A DNA stretch of 40,492 nt from CAZNYG01 sp964577205 (GCA_964577205.1 CAZNYG010000007.1:1-40492); one strand, 5' to 3'; positions 7,803 through 15,424 are shown, numbered from the stretch's first letter. Notes: generated by a model not told the origin, from the sequence alone. A program made the numbers and translations.

Positions 7803-8834
7803 TCAAACGGGCACTGTTGTAATGACAAGACCGGCAGGTTGTTCATCGTCACCGCGCGCGGCAAGGCATTCGACGGTGATTCCTTTAAATTCGCGCCGTG
7901 CCGGGGCACCCGGATTTTGCTGCGCTTCCCGGGCGCATTCGATTATCTCAGGGGGGAACAGTTCGATGATATGCCTGCCTTCTCCGTCCGCCAGGCCGAA
8001 AAATCCGCGGGCTGACGGGGTGGCCGCCACCAGACGGTTATCCGCGTCCAGCAGCACGGCGCGTCCCTCACGCGCGGCAAAGAAAGCGCGGACCGCTTTC
8101 AGCAGCAATGAAGACGGCACGGTATCAGGCGATGGTTCCGTTCTGCCCCTGTCCAGAAGGCCGTTTACCAGTTCCGCGATCTCGCCGCATTCACCGGCAA
8201 GAGGGGGGATCCGGCTTCCGGTGCCCGGAATGATACCCCGCAAAGCGGCCTTCAGCGAGGCGATCCCTTTTCGCAGCGGCCGCAGGGAGAACACATATAT
8301 GGCGAGACACGCGATAATGAAAAGTGTAAGCCCTCCGTAGATGAAACGGCGGGAATCCGCGGCCATGCTCTCATCCATCTTCTGCGCCGAATATGAAACG
8401 CACAGGACTGCGGAAGTACTGACGGGAACGGAATAGATGAAGGAATGGGGGGCGCGGGCTTCCTGGAACAGCGAACGGCCTTCGGAAACGGCGGCCCGGG
8501 AATAGGGGTCCCTGTACTCGCGGCCCCACTCCGACGTGCGGGTGTGCATGATCACCTTCGCGGAACGGTCCAGAACATACGCGGCCTGAACGTCGTCGGC
8601 CCGGGAAAGCGATTCAAGCTGCAGAAGGAGCATGATGTCGTCGCCGGTACGCAGCGCTTTTTCAACGCCCGGCTGGACGAACGAGGCCGCCATGACGGCG
8701 CGTTCCTGCAATCCTTTGCGCAGGAACGATAACCGCATATTGTGATCGCGCACGGCGCCGGCCGCGAAGATCCCCGCGAACACGGTGCCGGCAACGATGC
8801 CGATCCTGAATAGATATCCCGTTGTCCTGTTCAT
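7803..8834 (-). CDS. Membrane sensor with extracytoplasmic domain and PAS domain, no output domain
   Basis: A 343-residue protein: a membrane helix at about residues 7-26, an extracytoplasmic sensor region of about 140 residues, a second helix (FIYGGLTLFIIACLAIYVF), a HAMP-like linker, and a C-terminal PAS-like domain (REGRAVLLDADNRLVAATPS, then ARGFFGLADGEGRHIIELFP). No kinase, GGDEF, EAL or methyl-accepting segment follows, so it cannot signal alone unless it works by protein contact. I chose ATG 8834: the ATG at 8846 lies inside the -10 box of a perfect promoter, so transcripts would begin downstream of it. In frame the ORF is open further upstream. The gene converges on the Tad operon, which makes a role in controlling pili possible but unproven. 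Confidence 0.65.
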   Translation of the reverse strand: MNRTTGYLFRIGIVAGTVFAGIFAAGAVRDHNMRLSFLRKGLQERAVMAASFVQPGVEKALRTGDDIMLLLQLESLSRADDVQAAYVLDRSAKVIMHTRTSEWGREYRDPYSRAAVSEGRSLFQEARAPHSFIYSVPVSTSAVLCVSYSAQKMDESMAADSRRFIYGGLTLFIIACLAIYVFSLRPLRKGIASLKAALRGIIPGTGSRIPPLAGECGEIAELVNGLLDRGRTEPSPDTVPSSLLLKAVRAFFAAREGRAVLLDADNRLVAATPSARGFFGLADGEGRHIIELFPPEIIECAREAQQNPGAPARREFKGITVECLAARGDDEQPAGLVITTVPV

Positions 8835-8844
8835 TCTCAACTTC

Positions 8845-8873
8845 ATTATATACAGGAGCATCCCGTTTGTCAA
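8845..8873 (-). promoter_or_regulatory. Consensus sigma-70 promoter for the PAS sensor gene
   Basis: Read on the minus strand: TTGACA (8873-8868), a spacer of exactly 17, then TATAAT (8850-8845). All 12 positions match the housekeeping consensus. A start 6-8 bases past the -10 box falls at about 8837-8839, only a few bases before the ATG at 8834, so the mRNA would have almost no leader. Its -35 box overlaps that of the divergent promoter. Confidence 0.75.
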
Positions 8874-8895
8874 AGCGGGCTCATAATGGTAAAAT
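8867..8895 (+). promoter_or_regulatory. Sigma-70 promoter for the DUF192 gene
   Basis: TTGTCA (8867-8872), 17-base spacer, TAAAAT (8890-8895): 5 of 6 matches in each box. The expected start point (about 8901-8903) coincides with the ATG at 8902, and no Shine-Dalgarno sequence is present, which points to a leaderless mRNA. The -35 box shares six bases with that of the opposing promoter, so the polymerase can probably use only one at a time. Confidence 0.65.
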
Positions 8896-8901
8896 TGCCG
8901 C

Positions 8902-9294
8902 ATGGCCGATCTCTATGAGGTTTACATCAACGGCATCCCTTCCGGCTTCGTCGTGAGGGCCGCGGTATCTTTCCACGAGAGGCTGCGGGGATTCCTCGGC
9001 AGAAAGGCCGAAAGAACGGGGATCCTGTTCCCTTCCTGCCGCGCGATACACACCTTCTTCATGTCCTTTCCTCTTGACGTCGTTTTTCTCGATCACGACA
9101 ACCGGGTTATCCGCGTGGACCGGGAACTGGCGCCGGGCAGGGCCGCTGGCCCCGTTGCGGAAGCCGCCTCGATACTGGAGATCCCGTCATCCGCGCACGC
9201 AATGGCGGGCCTTTCCGCCGGAGACCGGCTTGCTTTCTTCAAGCGCGATGCCACGTTGCTCATCCGGCCGCCGCTCCGGCACCGGAACCGATGA
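8902..9294 (+). CDS. DUF192 family protein
   Basis: A 130-residue protein of the DUF192 family: FHERLRGFLGRK near residue 25, a central AIHTFFMSFPLDVVFLDHD, and a C-terminal ILEIPSSAHAMAGLSAGD. The family has a compact beta fold of unknown biochemical role; members are often exported, but this one has no signal peptide. In many genomes DUF192 genes lie beside Tad or type II secretion genes, which fits here. The start is set by the promoter and the absence of an alternative. The terminal LRHRNR tail is basic. Confidence 0.75.
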   Translation: MADLYEVYINGIPSGFVVRAAVSFHERLRGFLGRKAERTGILFPSCRAIHTFFMSFPLDVVFLDHDNRVIRVDRELAPGRAAGPVAEAASILEIPSSAHAMAGLSAGDRLAFFKRDATLLIRPPLRHRNR

Positions 9295-9314
9295 CCATGC
9301 AGGCCTTAGTTTTC

Positions 9315-9343
9315 TTTACATTCAAACGCTAATAAGATACAAT
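9315..9343 (+). promoter_or_regulatory. Promoter of the lpd / glycine cleavage cluster
   Basis: TTTACA (9315-9320), 17-base spacer, TACAAT (9338-9343), 5 of 6 matches in each box. The start point would be near 9350, giving a leader of about 75 bases before the ATG at 9425. The leader contains the hairpin described at 9370-9406. Confidence 0.65.
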
Positions 9344-9369
9344 AACTCTTAAAAATATTGTTCATGCTG

Positions 9370-9406
9370 CTTCGAAAAAACAGCGCTCCCTGTTGTTTTT
9401 TCGAAG
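9370..9406 (+). promoter_or_regulatory. Leader hairpin touching the lpd ribosome binding site
   Basis: CTTCGAAAAAACA (9370-9382) pairs perfectly over 13 bp with TGTTTTTTCGAAG (9394-9406) around an 11-base loop. The Shine-Dalgarno sequence GGAGGG (9406-9411) begins at the last paired base, and two T-runs follow (9412-9424). It could be an attenuator, a translational switch or a stabilising 5' stem. The Shine-Dalgarno to ATG distance of 13 is long. It does not match the glycine riboswitch consensus. Confidence 0.5.
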
Positions 9407-9424
9407 GAGGGTTTTTTCTTTTTT

Positions 9425-10765
9425 ATGGGCCAAAAGGATGATTTCGATGTTGTGGTCATAGGCGCCGGGCCGGCCGGTACGAGCGCGGCGGTACGCTGTC
9501 GAAAAAAAGGCGCGCGCACCGCAGTGATCGAACGGGAAAAAAGCGGCGGGACGTGCCTGAACTGGGGATGCATCCCCACCAAGTTCTACTGGGAAGCTTT
9601 TCACCTTCGGGAACGCATAAAACGCGCGCGCGAGTTCGGCATTTCCGCCGAAATGACAGCATCGGGCACGGGAACGCTCACCGACAGGAAAGACCGCGCG
9701 GTGGATCTTCTTTCACGCGGTTCCGCACGGGCGCTGGAAAGCTGCGGGACCGTTCTTATGACGGGCGCGGCAGGTTTTGCCTCCGCGGACACGCTCCACG
9801 TAACTCTTCCGGACGGCACGGTTAAGACGCTGCGGGCTTCCCGGATCATTATCGCGACGGGATCTCAGGCCAGGCCTCTTCCCGGCCTTCCTTTCGATCA
9901 CGATAAGATAATCGACGCCCGCGACGCACTTGACCTCCATGCCGTGCCCTCGTCCCTGCTTGTCATCGGCGGGGGCGCCATCGGCGTGGAGATGGCGGGT
10001 ATTTACGCCCAGGCCGGATGCGAAGTAACGCTCGCCGAAAAGATGGAACGGCTGCTGCCCGGTGAAGACGCCGAGGTCTCGCTCGAGGTAACAAAAAACC
10101 TCCAGCGCCAGGGCGTTAAGGTCGTTACCGGCGATTTCGATCCCGCCCCGCTGGTTGCCGGAGCGTCGAAGGTACTTATCGCGACAGGAAGGGCGCCGAA
10201 TACCGGTTCTCTTTCTCTTGGATCAGCCGGTATCGCTTATTCCGATCGCGGCATAGCGGTAAACGATTTTCTCGAAACGAGCGCTCCCGGAGTTTTCGCC
10301 GCGGGCGACGTCAACGGCCGTTCCTTCCTTGCCTATACCGCCGAAGCTGACGGTATCGCTGCCGCGGAGAACGCAACTGGGGCACGTATCAGGGCGGCAT
10401 ACCCTCTTGTGCCCCGCGTCGTTTTCAGCATGCCGCCGGCAGCCGGAGTGGGCATCGCCGAAGGCAAGGTTGACCATTCAAAAGTGAGCATCGGCAAATA
10501 CCAGCTTGCGTCGTCCGGACGCGCCTTCATCAGCGGGGAACGGACGGGCTGGGTCAAAATAATCGCGGACCGGGTCACCGGAAAGATCCTTGGAGGGCAC
10601 GTGGTTGGAACGCGCGCCGAAGATATCATAACGACCATAGCCGTCGCCATGCGTGGCGGCCTGCGTGCCGAGGACCTTTCCCGCGAACTGTTCTTCCATC
10701 CGTCGTTCGCCGAATCGGTCCATGCCGCCGCCGAAGGAACAATGAATGCCCGGGAACGAACGTAA
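9425..10765 (+). CDS. lpd: Dihydrolipoamide dehydrogenase (L-protein)
   Basis: A 446-residue FAD/NAD-linked disulfide reductase. The FAD-binding GAGPAGTSAA lies at residues 14-23, the redox pair is C44/C49 in GGTCLNWGCIPTK, a second Rossmann motif GGGAIGVEMAG lies mid-protein, GVFAAGDVNG is the second FAD contact, and FFHPSFAESVH near the C-terminus carries the catalytic His-Glu. It reoxidises the lipoyl arm of the H-protein with NAD+. It heads the glycine cleavage cluster, so that is its likely partner, though sharing with 2-oxoacid dehydrogenases elsewhere cannot be excluded. It is slightly shorter than the usual 460-475 residues. Confidence 0.9.
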   Translation: MGQKDDFDVVVIGAGPAGTSAAVRCRKKGARTAVIEREKSGGTCLNWGCIPTKFYWEAFHLRERIKRAREFGISAEMTASGTGTLTDRKDRAVDLLSRGSARALESCGTVLMTGAAGFASADTLHVTLPDGTVKTLRASRIIIATGSQARPLPGLPFDHDKIIDARDALDLHAVPSSLLVIGGGAIGVEMAGIYAQAGCEVTLAEKMERLLPGEDAEVSLEVTKNLQRQGVKVVTGDFDPAPLVAGASKVLIATGRAPNTGSLSLGSAGIAYSDRGIAVNDFLETSAPGVFAAGDVNGRSFLAYTAEADGIAAAENATGARIRAAYPLVPRVVFSMPPAAGVGIAEGKVDHSKVSIGKYQLASSGRAFISGERTGWVKIIADRVTGKILGGHVVGTRAEDIITTIAVAMRGGLRAEDLSRELFFHPSFAESVHAAAEGTMNARERT

Positions 10766-10768
10766 ACG

Positions 10769-10830
10769 CGACAACGGTCACGAAGCCCGTTAAAGTCGTG
10801 AAAGGGCATCCTGACCGTCCCGCTTGTTGT
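10769..10830 (+). promoter_or_regulatory. Structured spacer between lpd and gcvT
   Basis: The 96-base gap holds nested inverted repeats: ACGGTC (10774-10779) with GACCGT (10813-10818), TCACGA (10778-10783) with TCGTGA (10796-10801), and GCCC (10785-10788) with GGGC (10804-10807). The last pairing crosses the second, so alternative folds or a pseudoknot are possible. The glycine riboswitch core is not visible. Function unknown; a regulatory RNA or a processing site is conceivable. Confidence 0.35.
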
Positions 10831-10861
10831 TGCCGTTCCGATCCGTAATGAAAGGATGATC

Positions 10862-11938
10862 ATGCCGCGAAGAACGCCTCTTTATGAAGAACACAAAAAA
10901 CTGAACGCCCGTTTTACCGAGTTCGGCGGATGGGAAATGCCGGTGCAGTACACTTCCATCATGGAAGAACACAACGCGGTACGGACCCGCGCGGGGATAT
11001 TCGACACTTCGCATATGGGAACGTTCGTCCTGAACGGCCCTTCCGCGGGAGAATTCCTGCAGCAGATAACGACCGCTCCGGTCAGGGCGATGGAACCCGG
11101 CCGTGCCCGCTACGGGCTGCTCCTCAATGAGCGGGGGGGAGTCATTGACGATCTGATCATCTACCGCCGAGAATACGATTTCGTCATCGTGGTGAATGCC
11201 GGCAACCGTGAAAAGGACTTCACGTGGATGTCGGAACACGCGCTTCCCCGCATGGAACTGAAAGACATCAGCGCGACCGTGTGCATGCTGGCGCTGCAGG
11301 GCCCCGACGCCCAGAAGATCATGCAGCCGTTCGTCAAGAACGATCTTTCTTCGATACGGTACTTCCGGTCGGTCGCGCCGCATTTCGTAAAGATGACACC
11401 GGCCTTCGCGATGCTTGCCCGCACCGGATACACCGGCGAAGACGGCTTCGAGATCATCGTCTCACAGCGCTTTGGCGCCGAAGTATGGAACGAACTCGTC
11501 AAAGCGGGAGCGCTTCCCTGCGGGCTCGGATGCCGGGACACACTGCGCCTTGAAGCCTGCATGCCGCTGCACGGCCATGAGATAACGGAAGATATCACGC
11601 CCATGGAAGCGGAACTCGACAGATGCGTTTCCTGGACACAGGATTTCGTCGGGCGGGACGCGCTGCTGAAGCAGAAAGAAGATGGCCCCCGCCGGTTCCT
11701 GACCGCCTTTTCGATGAGCGCCGGCATCCCCAGGGCCCATTGCGAGATCCTTGTGGGGGCAAAACAGGCCGGCATGGTCACCAGCGGCACGTACTCTCCG
11801 ACGTTCAAAAAAGGCATTGGAATGGGGTATGTCGACCGCCGCGCGCAGCCCGGGCAGGAGATACAGATCGTCGTCCATAACCAGCCGCGGCCGGCTGCCG
11901 TAGTCCCGATGCCTTTTTACAAACGAGCCGGGAAATAG
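10862..11938 (+). CDS. gcvT: Glycine cleavage T-protein (aminomethyltransferase)
   Basis: A 358-residue protein that moves the methylene group from the aminomethyl-lipoyl H-protein to tetrahydrofolate, releasing ammonia. Family blocks are clear: TPLYEEHKKLNARFTEFGGW at the N-terminus, GIFDTSHMG, GGVIDDLIIYR, RTGYTGEDGFEI, and RDTLRLEACMPLHGHEI. The length is typical. I chose ATG 10862, preceded at 5 bases by AAAGGA, rather than ATG 10856, which overlaps that site. A promoter for gcvH starts at the end of this gene. Confidence 0.92.
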   Translation: MPRRTPLYEEHKKLNARFTEFGGWEMPVQYTSIMEEHNAVRTRAGIFDTSHMGTFVLNGPSAGEFLQQITTAPVRAMEPGRARYGLLLNERGGVIDDLIIYRREYDFVIVVNAGNREKDFTWMSEHALPRMELKDISATVCMLALQGPDAQKIMQPFVKNDLSSIRYFRSVAPHFVKMTPAFAMLARTGYTGEDGFEIIVSQRFGAEVWNELVKAGALPCGLGCRDTLRLEACMPLHGHEITEDITPMEAELDRCVSWTQDFVGRDALLKQKEDGPRRFLTAFSMSAGIPRAHCEILVGAKQAGMVTSGTYSPTFKKGIGMGYVDRRAQPGQEIQIVVHNQPRPAAVVPMPFYKRAGK

Positions 11939-11964
11939 ACTTTTTGCCGCTGATTTGCTACAAT
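11936..11964 (+). promoter_or_regulatory. Possible internal promoter for gcvH
   Basis: TAGACT (11936-11941) overlaps the gcvT stop codon; 17 bases later is TACAAT (11959-11964). The -35 matches at 4 of 6, the -10 at 5 of 6. The start would be near 11971, leaving a leader of about 28 bases with a good GGAGG site before gcvH. It would let gcvH be made independently of lpd-gcvT. Confidence 0.4.
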
Positions 11965-11998
11965 CCAGCTTATCCTTTCAACTGTTCCGGAGGCAGCG

Positions 11999-12376
11999 AT
12001 GAACATTCCAGAAGACCTGAAATATATGCCCTCGCACGAGTGGGCCAGGAAAGAAGGCGGCAAGGTGCGCGTCGGCATCAGCGATTTTGCGCAGCATGAG
12101 ATTACCGACGTCGTTCACGTTGAACTGCCCGCTGCCGGGACAAAGGTCGCCAAAGGACAGCCCTGCGCGGTCGTAGAATCGGTCAAATCCGCCTTCGATA
12201 TTTATGCCCCCGTCTCGGGAACGGTCGCGGAAACGAACGAAAAGATCCTGACCAATCCCGAACTGGTGAACCAGTCACCTTACGGCGAAGGCTATTTCTT
12301 TGTCATCGACGCTTCCTCGCCTGACGAATTGAACTCATTGCTGTCCGCTGACGACTACAAAAAAACCCTGCATTAA
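11999..12376 (+). CDS. gcvH: Glycine cleavage H-protein (lipoyl carrier)
   Basis: A 125-residue lipoyl-domain protein. The lipoylated lysine is K63 in VESVKSAFDIYAPVSG; other family marks are SHEWAR near the start, the ISDFAQHEITDVVHVELP strand pair, and NQSPYGEGYFF near the end. It carries the aminomethyl group between the P-, T- and L-proteins. A strong GGAGG ribosome binding site precedes the ATG. The length is normal for the family. Confidence 0.93.
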   Translation: MNIPEDLKYMPSHEWARKEGGKVRVGISDFAQHEITDVVHVELPAAGTKVAKGQPCAVVESVKSAFDIYAPVSGTVAETNEKILTNPELVNQSPYGEGYFFVIDASSPDELNSLLSADDYKKTLH

Positions 12377-12401
12377 CGCTATCGGCGGGTTATCTTGCGA
12401 T

Positions 12402-12427
12402 GCCTGAGAGGGGAAAAACTCTCCGGC
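12402..12427 (+). promoter_or_regulatory. Hairpin in the gcvH-gcvPA gap
   Basis: GCC-t-GAGAG (12402-12410) pairs with CTCTC-c-GGC (12419-12427) around GGGAAAAA, then GTTTTATTT follows. It resembles a weak intrinsic terminator or attenuator. Between it and the gcvPA ATG there is no Shine-Dalgarno sequence. The TGCCTGAGAG phrase recalls pieces of known riboswitches, but no complete consensus is present. Confidence 0.4.
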
Positions 12428-12442
12428 CGTTTTATTTCCATA

Positions 12443-13777
12443 ATGAACTATCTGCCTGTAAACGAAAAAGAAAAAAATGAAATGCTGGCCGCGGCCGGGG
12501 TATCGGATACGGGTGAACTCTTCTCCGTCATCCCGCCCGAAGCGCGTATCGCCGGTTTAAAGCTCCCTGCGGGCGTCAGCGAGCAGGAACTGACGAAGGA
12601 ACTTTACGCGCTGAGCAGCCGGAACCGTTCATTGAACGATCTGGTTTGTTTCCGCGGCGCGGGCGTTTACGACCACTATATCCCCGCGCTGGTAGAAGAG
12701 ATAACCGGCAGATCGGAATTCCTTACCGCGTACACCCCCTACCAGGCGGAAGCGAGCCAGGGAACGCTGCAGGCCGTTTTCGAGTACCAGAGCCTGATCT
12801 GCGCGCTGACCGGACTGGATGTGGCGAATGCCTCTCTTTACGACGGCGCGAGCGCGGTGGCAGAGGCCGCCCTGCTCGCGGCGCGCGCTACCGGACGGAA
12901 AAAGATCGTTATTTCGCGCGCCCTGCATCCTGAAAGCGCCGATGTGCTTAAGACCTATTTGCAGGGAACGGGCTGCGAGACAGTTACCGCGCCCGTCGAT
13001 GTTCATGGAGCGACCGACCTATCGCTGGCCGCGTCGTTGATCGACGGCCAGGCCGCGGCGCTAATCATCCAGTCCCCGAATTTTTTCGGCACCATAGAAG
13101 ACCTTGCCGCTGCCCGAAAGGCGGCAGCCGGCGGAACGCTGCTTATCGCAGCCGTAAACCCTCTGTCCCTCGGAGTGCTTTTATCTCCGGGAGAAGCGGG
13201 GGCGGACATAGCGGTTGGAGAAGGCCAGGCCCTCGGCAACGCGCCTTCCTTCGGCGGCGCCGGATTCGGTTTCCTCGCGGTGAACAAGGCCCTTTCCTGG
13301 AAAATACCCGGCCGCGTCGTGGGACAGACCATCGATGCCGACGGAGCAAGAGGCTTCGTTCTGACCCTCCAGTCCCGTGAACAGCATATCCGCCGGGAGA
13401 AAGCCACGTCAAATATCTGCACCAACGCGGCGCTCAACGCGCTGGCAGGATGCGTGTACCTGGCGGGCCTCGGCCCATCCGGCATACGGAAGATAGCGGA
13501 AGCCAACCTGGCAAACAGCCGCTATGCCTTTGACAGGCTGTCCCGCCTGCCCGGTTTTTCGCCCGCGTACGAAAAACAGGTTTTCTTCAATGAGTTCGTC
13601 CTTCGCTCCTCCCGCGATAACGCCGCGCTTCAGAAAAAACTTCTTTCAAAAGGGATCCTGGGGCCGCTCGATCTCGGCACCGTCGATCCGGATATGAAAG
13701 GCCTGCTTTTGTTCTGCGTAACCGAAGCGCGGACAAAAGAGGATATTGACCGATTGGCAAAAGTACTGAGTGAGTAA
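12443..13777 (+). CDS. gcvPA: Glycine dehydrogenase (decarboxylating) subunit 1
   Basis: A 444-residue protein, the N-terminal half of the two-subunit P-protein. Marks are FRGAGVYDHYIPALV, YTPYQAEASQGTLQAVFEYQ, the DGASAVAEAALLA helix, and FGGAGFGFLA. With GcvPB it decarboxylates glycine using PLP and loads the aminomethyl group on the H-protein. I chose ATG 12443 because homologues begin with a (M)xYxPxxExxxxEML block, which matches MNYLPVNEKEKNEML; the longer start has no support. No Shine-Dalgarno sequence is visible. The last codons and the TAA lie inside a GTGAGTAA-type repeat, so the C-terminal residues LSE are probably repeat-derived. Confidence 0.9.
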   Translation: MNYLPVNEKEKNEMLAAAGVSDTGELFSVIPPEARIAGLKLPAGVSEQELTKELYALSSRNRSLNDLVCFRGAGVYDHYIPALVEEITGRSEFLTAYTPYQAEASQGTLQAVFEYQSLICALTGLDVANASLYDGASAVAEAALLAARATGRKKIVISRALHPESADVLKTYLQGTGCETVTAPVDVHGATDLSLAASLIDGQAAALIIQSPNFFGTIEDLAAARKAAAGGTLLIAAVNPLSLGVLLSPGEAGADIAVGEGQALGNAPSFGGAGFGFLAVNKALSWKIPGRVVGQTIDADGARGFVLTLQSREQHIRREKATSNICTNAALNALAGCVYLAGLGPSGIRKIAEANLANSRYAFDRLSRLPGFSPAYEKQVFFNEFVLRSSRDNAALQKKLLSKGILGPLDLGTVDPDMKGLLLFCVTEARTKEDIDRLAKVLSE

Positions 13778-13978
13778 GGGAGCAAGTGAGTAGGTGAGTA
13801 AAAAACAATAAAACGCTTTTATATCTGAATAATGGGATCCACCCGTTGTGAAAACCGCAAAACACAGGTGCAGGCAGTTTTCGCGGGAATGACACACCAA
13901 AGGCTTTTCAATTGAACAGGTTTTTTTGAAGCCGTTGCCGTTACCTTACTCACTTACTATCTTACTCACTTACTCGCT
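13769..13978. repeat. Element with inverted GTGAGTAA words between gcvPA and gcvPB
   Basis: The left arm (13769-13800) is a run of variants of GTGAGTAAG; the right arm (13943-13976) is the inverse, variants of CTTACTCACTTACT. The 10-mer AGTGAGTAAG at 13769-13778 and its exact complement at 13961-13970 show the symmetry. The 140 bases inside code for nothing and hold a GAAAACCGC/GCAGTTTTC hairpin and a GGCTT/AAGCC hairpin. The element separates two genes that are normally adjacent and supplies the stop codon of gcvPA. Confidence 0.65.
13935..13963 (+). promoter_or_regulatory. Possible promoter for gcvPB made by the repeat arm
   Basis: TTGCCG (13935-13940), 17-base spacer, TATCTT (13958-13963), 4 of 6 matches each. 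The -10 box is part of the right repeat arm. The start would be near 13970, about 20 bases before the gcvPB ATG. Modest match in an AT-rich stretch, so this may be chance. Confidence 0.3.
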
Positions 13979-13990
13979 TTTTTAAAAATT

Positions 13991-15424
13991 ATGGAACCTC
14001 TGCTTAACGAACTATCCACTCCGGGGAAAACCGGGTATGCCGTTCCGGAAAGCGCCGTGCCGGTCGTCAGCGGCGGCCTTCTGCCTGAACACCTGCGCCG
14101 GAAACGGACGCCCGCGCTGCCTGAAGTAAGCGAGCCGGAACTGTACCGCCATTTTATCAGGTTGTCCCACCGCAACTACTCCCTGGGGACACATTTTTAT
14201 CCGCTCGGCTCCTGTACGATGAAGTATAACCCCCCGGTAAACGAGAAGATATCCCGCATGCCGGGCTTTTCCGCGCTGCATCCGCGCCAGCCGGAAGAAA
14301 CTGCACAGGGAGCGCTGGAACTGATGTACCGGCTGGAACGTTCTCTTTCCGAGATCGCCGGCATGGACGCCTTTACTCTTGAGCCGGCGGCAGGCGCCCA
14401 CGGCGAGTTCACGGGCCTCCTTATCATCCGGTCCTATTTCAGATCGCGCGGTGAGCATCGCGCGAAGATCATAGTGCCCGACTCCGCCCACGGCACCAAT
14501 CCCGCCTCCGCGGCGCTGGCCGGTTTTGAGATCCTGCCGGTCGCCTCCGACGCGAACGGCTGCCTCGATCCCGAAAAAATAAAAGCTCTCCTTACGCCTG
14601 AGGTCGCCGCCGTCATGATGACGGTCCCCAATACTCTCGGCGTTTTTGAACCACGCATACTCGAGATCGCCAGGGCGGTCCGCGGGAACGGTTCCCTGAT
14701 GTATTACGACGGAGCGAACCTGAACGCGATCATCGGCCAGGCCCGCCCGGGAGATCTCGGATTCGACGTATGCCACCTGAACCTGCACAAGACGTTCTCG
14801 ACGCCGCACGGCGGAGGGGGTCCTGGCGCGGGCCCCGTCGGGGTCAAAAAGGCTTTGATCCCTTTTCTACCCGCCCCATCCGTCAAAAAAGTCCGCAACC
14901 GCTATTCCCTTGACTACGGAAGCCATTCATCCATCGGACGGGTCCGTTCCTCTTTCGGCAATTTTCCCGTACTGGTCAGGGCGTATGCATATATACGCGC
15001 TCTGGGCGCTGAAGGTCTCCGTCAGGTAAGCGAACAGGCGGTTCTGAACGCCAATTACATGCTGTCGCTCCTTAAGGACACGCTTCCAGCTCCCGCGGGG
15101 AACCGGTGCATGCACGAGTTCGTCCTTTCCGGAAAACCTCTTGCCGCGCGGGGCGTCCGCACTCTGGACGTCGCGAAGCGGCTCCTTGATCACGGGTATT
15201 ACGCACCGACGATCTATTTCCCGTTGATCGTTGAAGAAGCTTTCATGGTCGAGCCCACGGAAACGGAATCGAAACGCACGCTGGACGAGTTTGCCGCCAC
15301 CGTAAAAGCTATCGTCCGCGAAGCACAGGAACGGCCCGAACTGCTCAAGAGCGCTCCCGCGGCCACACCGGTACGCAGATTGAACGAAGTTGAAGCGGCG
15401 CGGAAACCACAGCTGCACTGGTAA
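13991..15424 (+). CDS. gcvPB: Glycine dehydrogenase (decarboxylating) subunit 2
   Basis: A 477-residue PLP enzyme, the catalytic half of the P-protein. The PLP lysine is K267 in HLNLHKTFSTPHGGGGPG; other marks are YPLGSCTMKYNP, LEPAAGAHGEFTG, DSAHGTNPASA and YYDGANLNAI. It decarboxylates glycine together with GcvPA. ATG 13991 fits the usual N-terminus (a short LLNELSTPGKTGY-like lead), but no ribosome binding site precedes it; the upstream bases belong to the repeat element. The length is normal. Confidence 0.92.
   Translation: MEPLLNELSTPGKTGYAVPESAVPVVSGGLLPEHLRRKRTPALPEVSEPELYRHFIRLSHRNYSLGTHFYPLGSCTMKYNPPVNEKISRMPGFSALHPRQPEETAQGALELMYRLERSLSEIAGMDAFTLEPAAGAHGEFTGLLIIRSYFRSRGEHRAKIIVPDSAHGTNPASAALAGFEILPVASDANGCLDPEKIKALLTPEVAAVMMTVPNTLGVFEPRILEIARAVRGNGSLMYYDGANLNAIIGQARPGDLGFDVCHLNLHKTFSTPHGGGGPGAGPVGVKKALIPFLPAPSVKKVRNRYSLDYGSHSSIGRVRSSFGNFPVLVRAYAYIRALGAEGLRQVSEQAVLNANYMLSLLKDTLPAPAGNRCMHEFVLSGKPLAARGVRTLDVAKRLLDHGYYAPTIYFPLIVEEAFMVEPTETESKRTLDEFAATVKAIVREAQERPELLKSAPAATPVRRLNEVEAARKPQLHW

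Noticed and set aside
9344..10861. Glycine riboswitch before lpd or gcvT
   Set aside because: I looked for the GGAGAG and CACCGAAGGGG type core and did not find it in either leader.
12380..12442. TPP-like CTGAGAG phrase before gcvPA
   Set aside because: The other conserved TPP pieces are missing and the stretch is too short.
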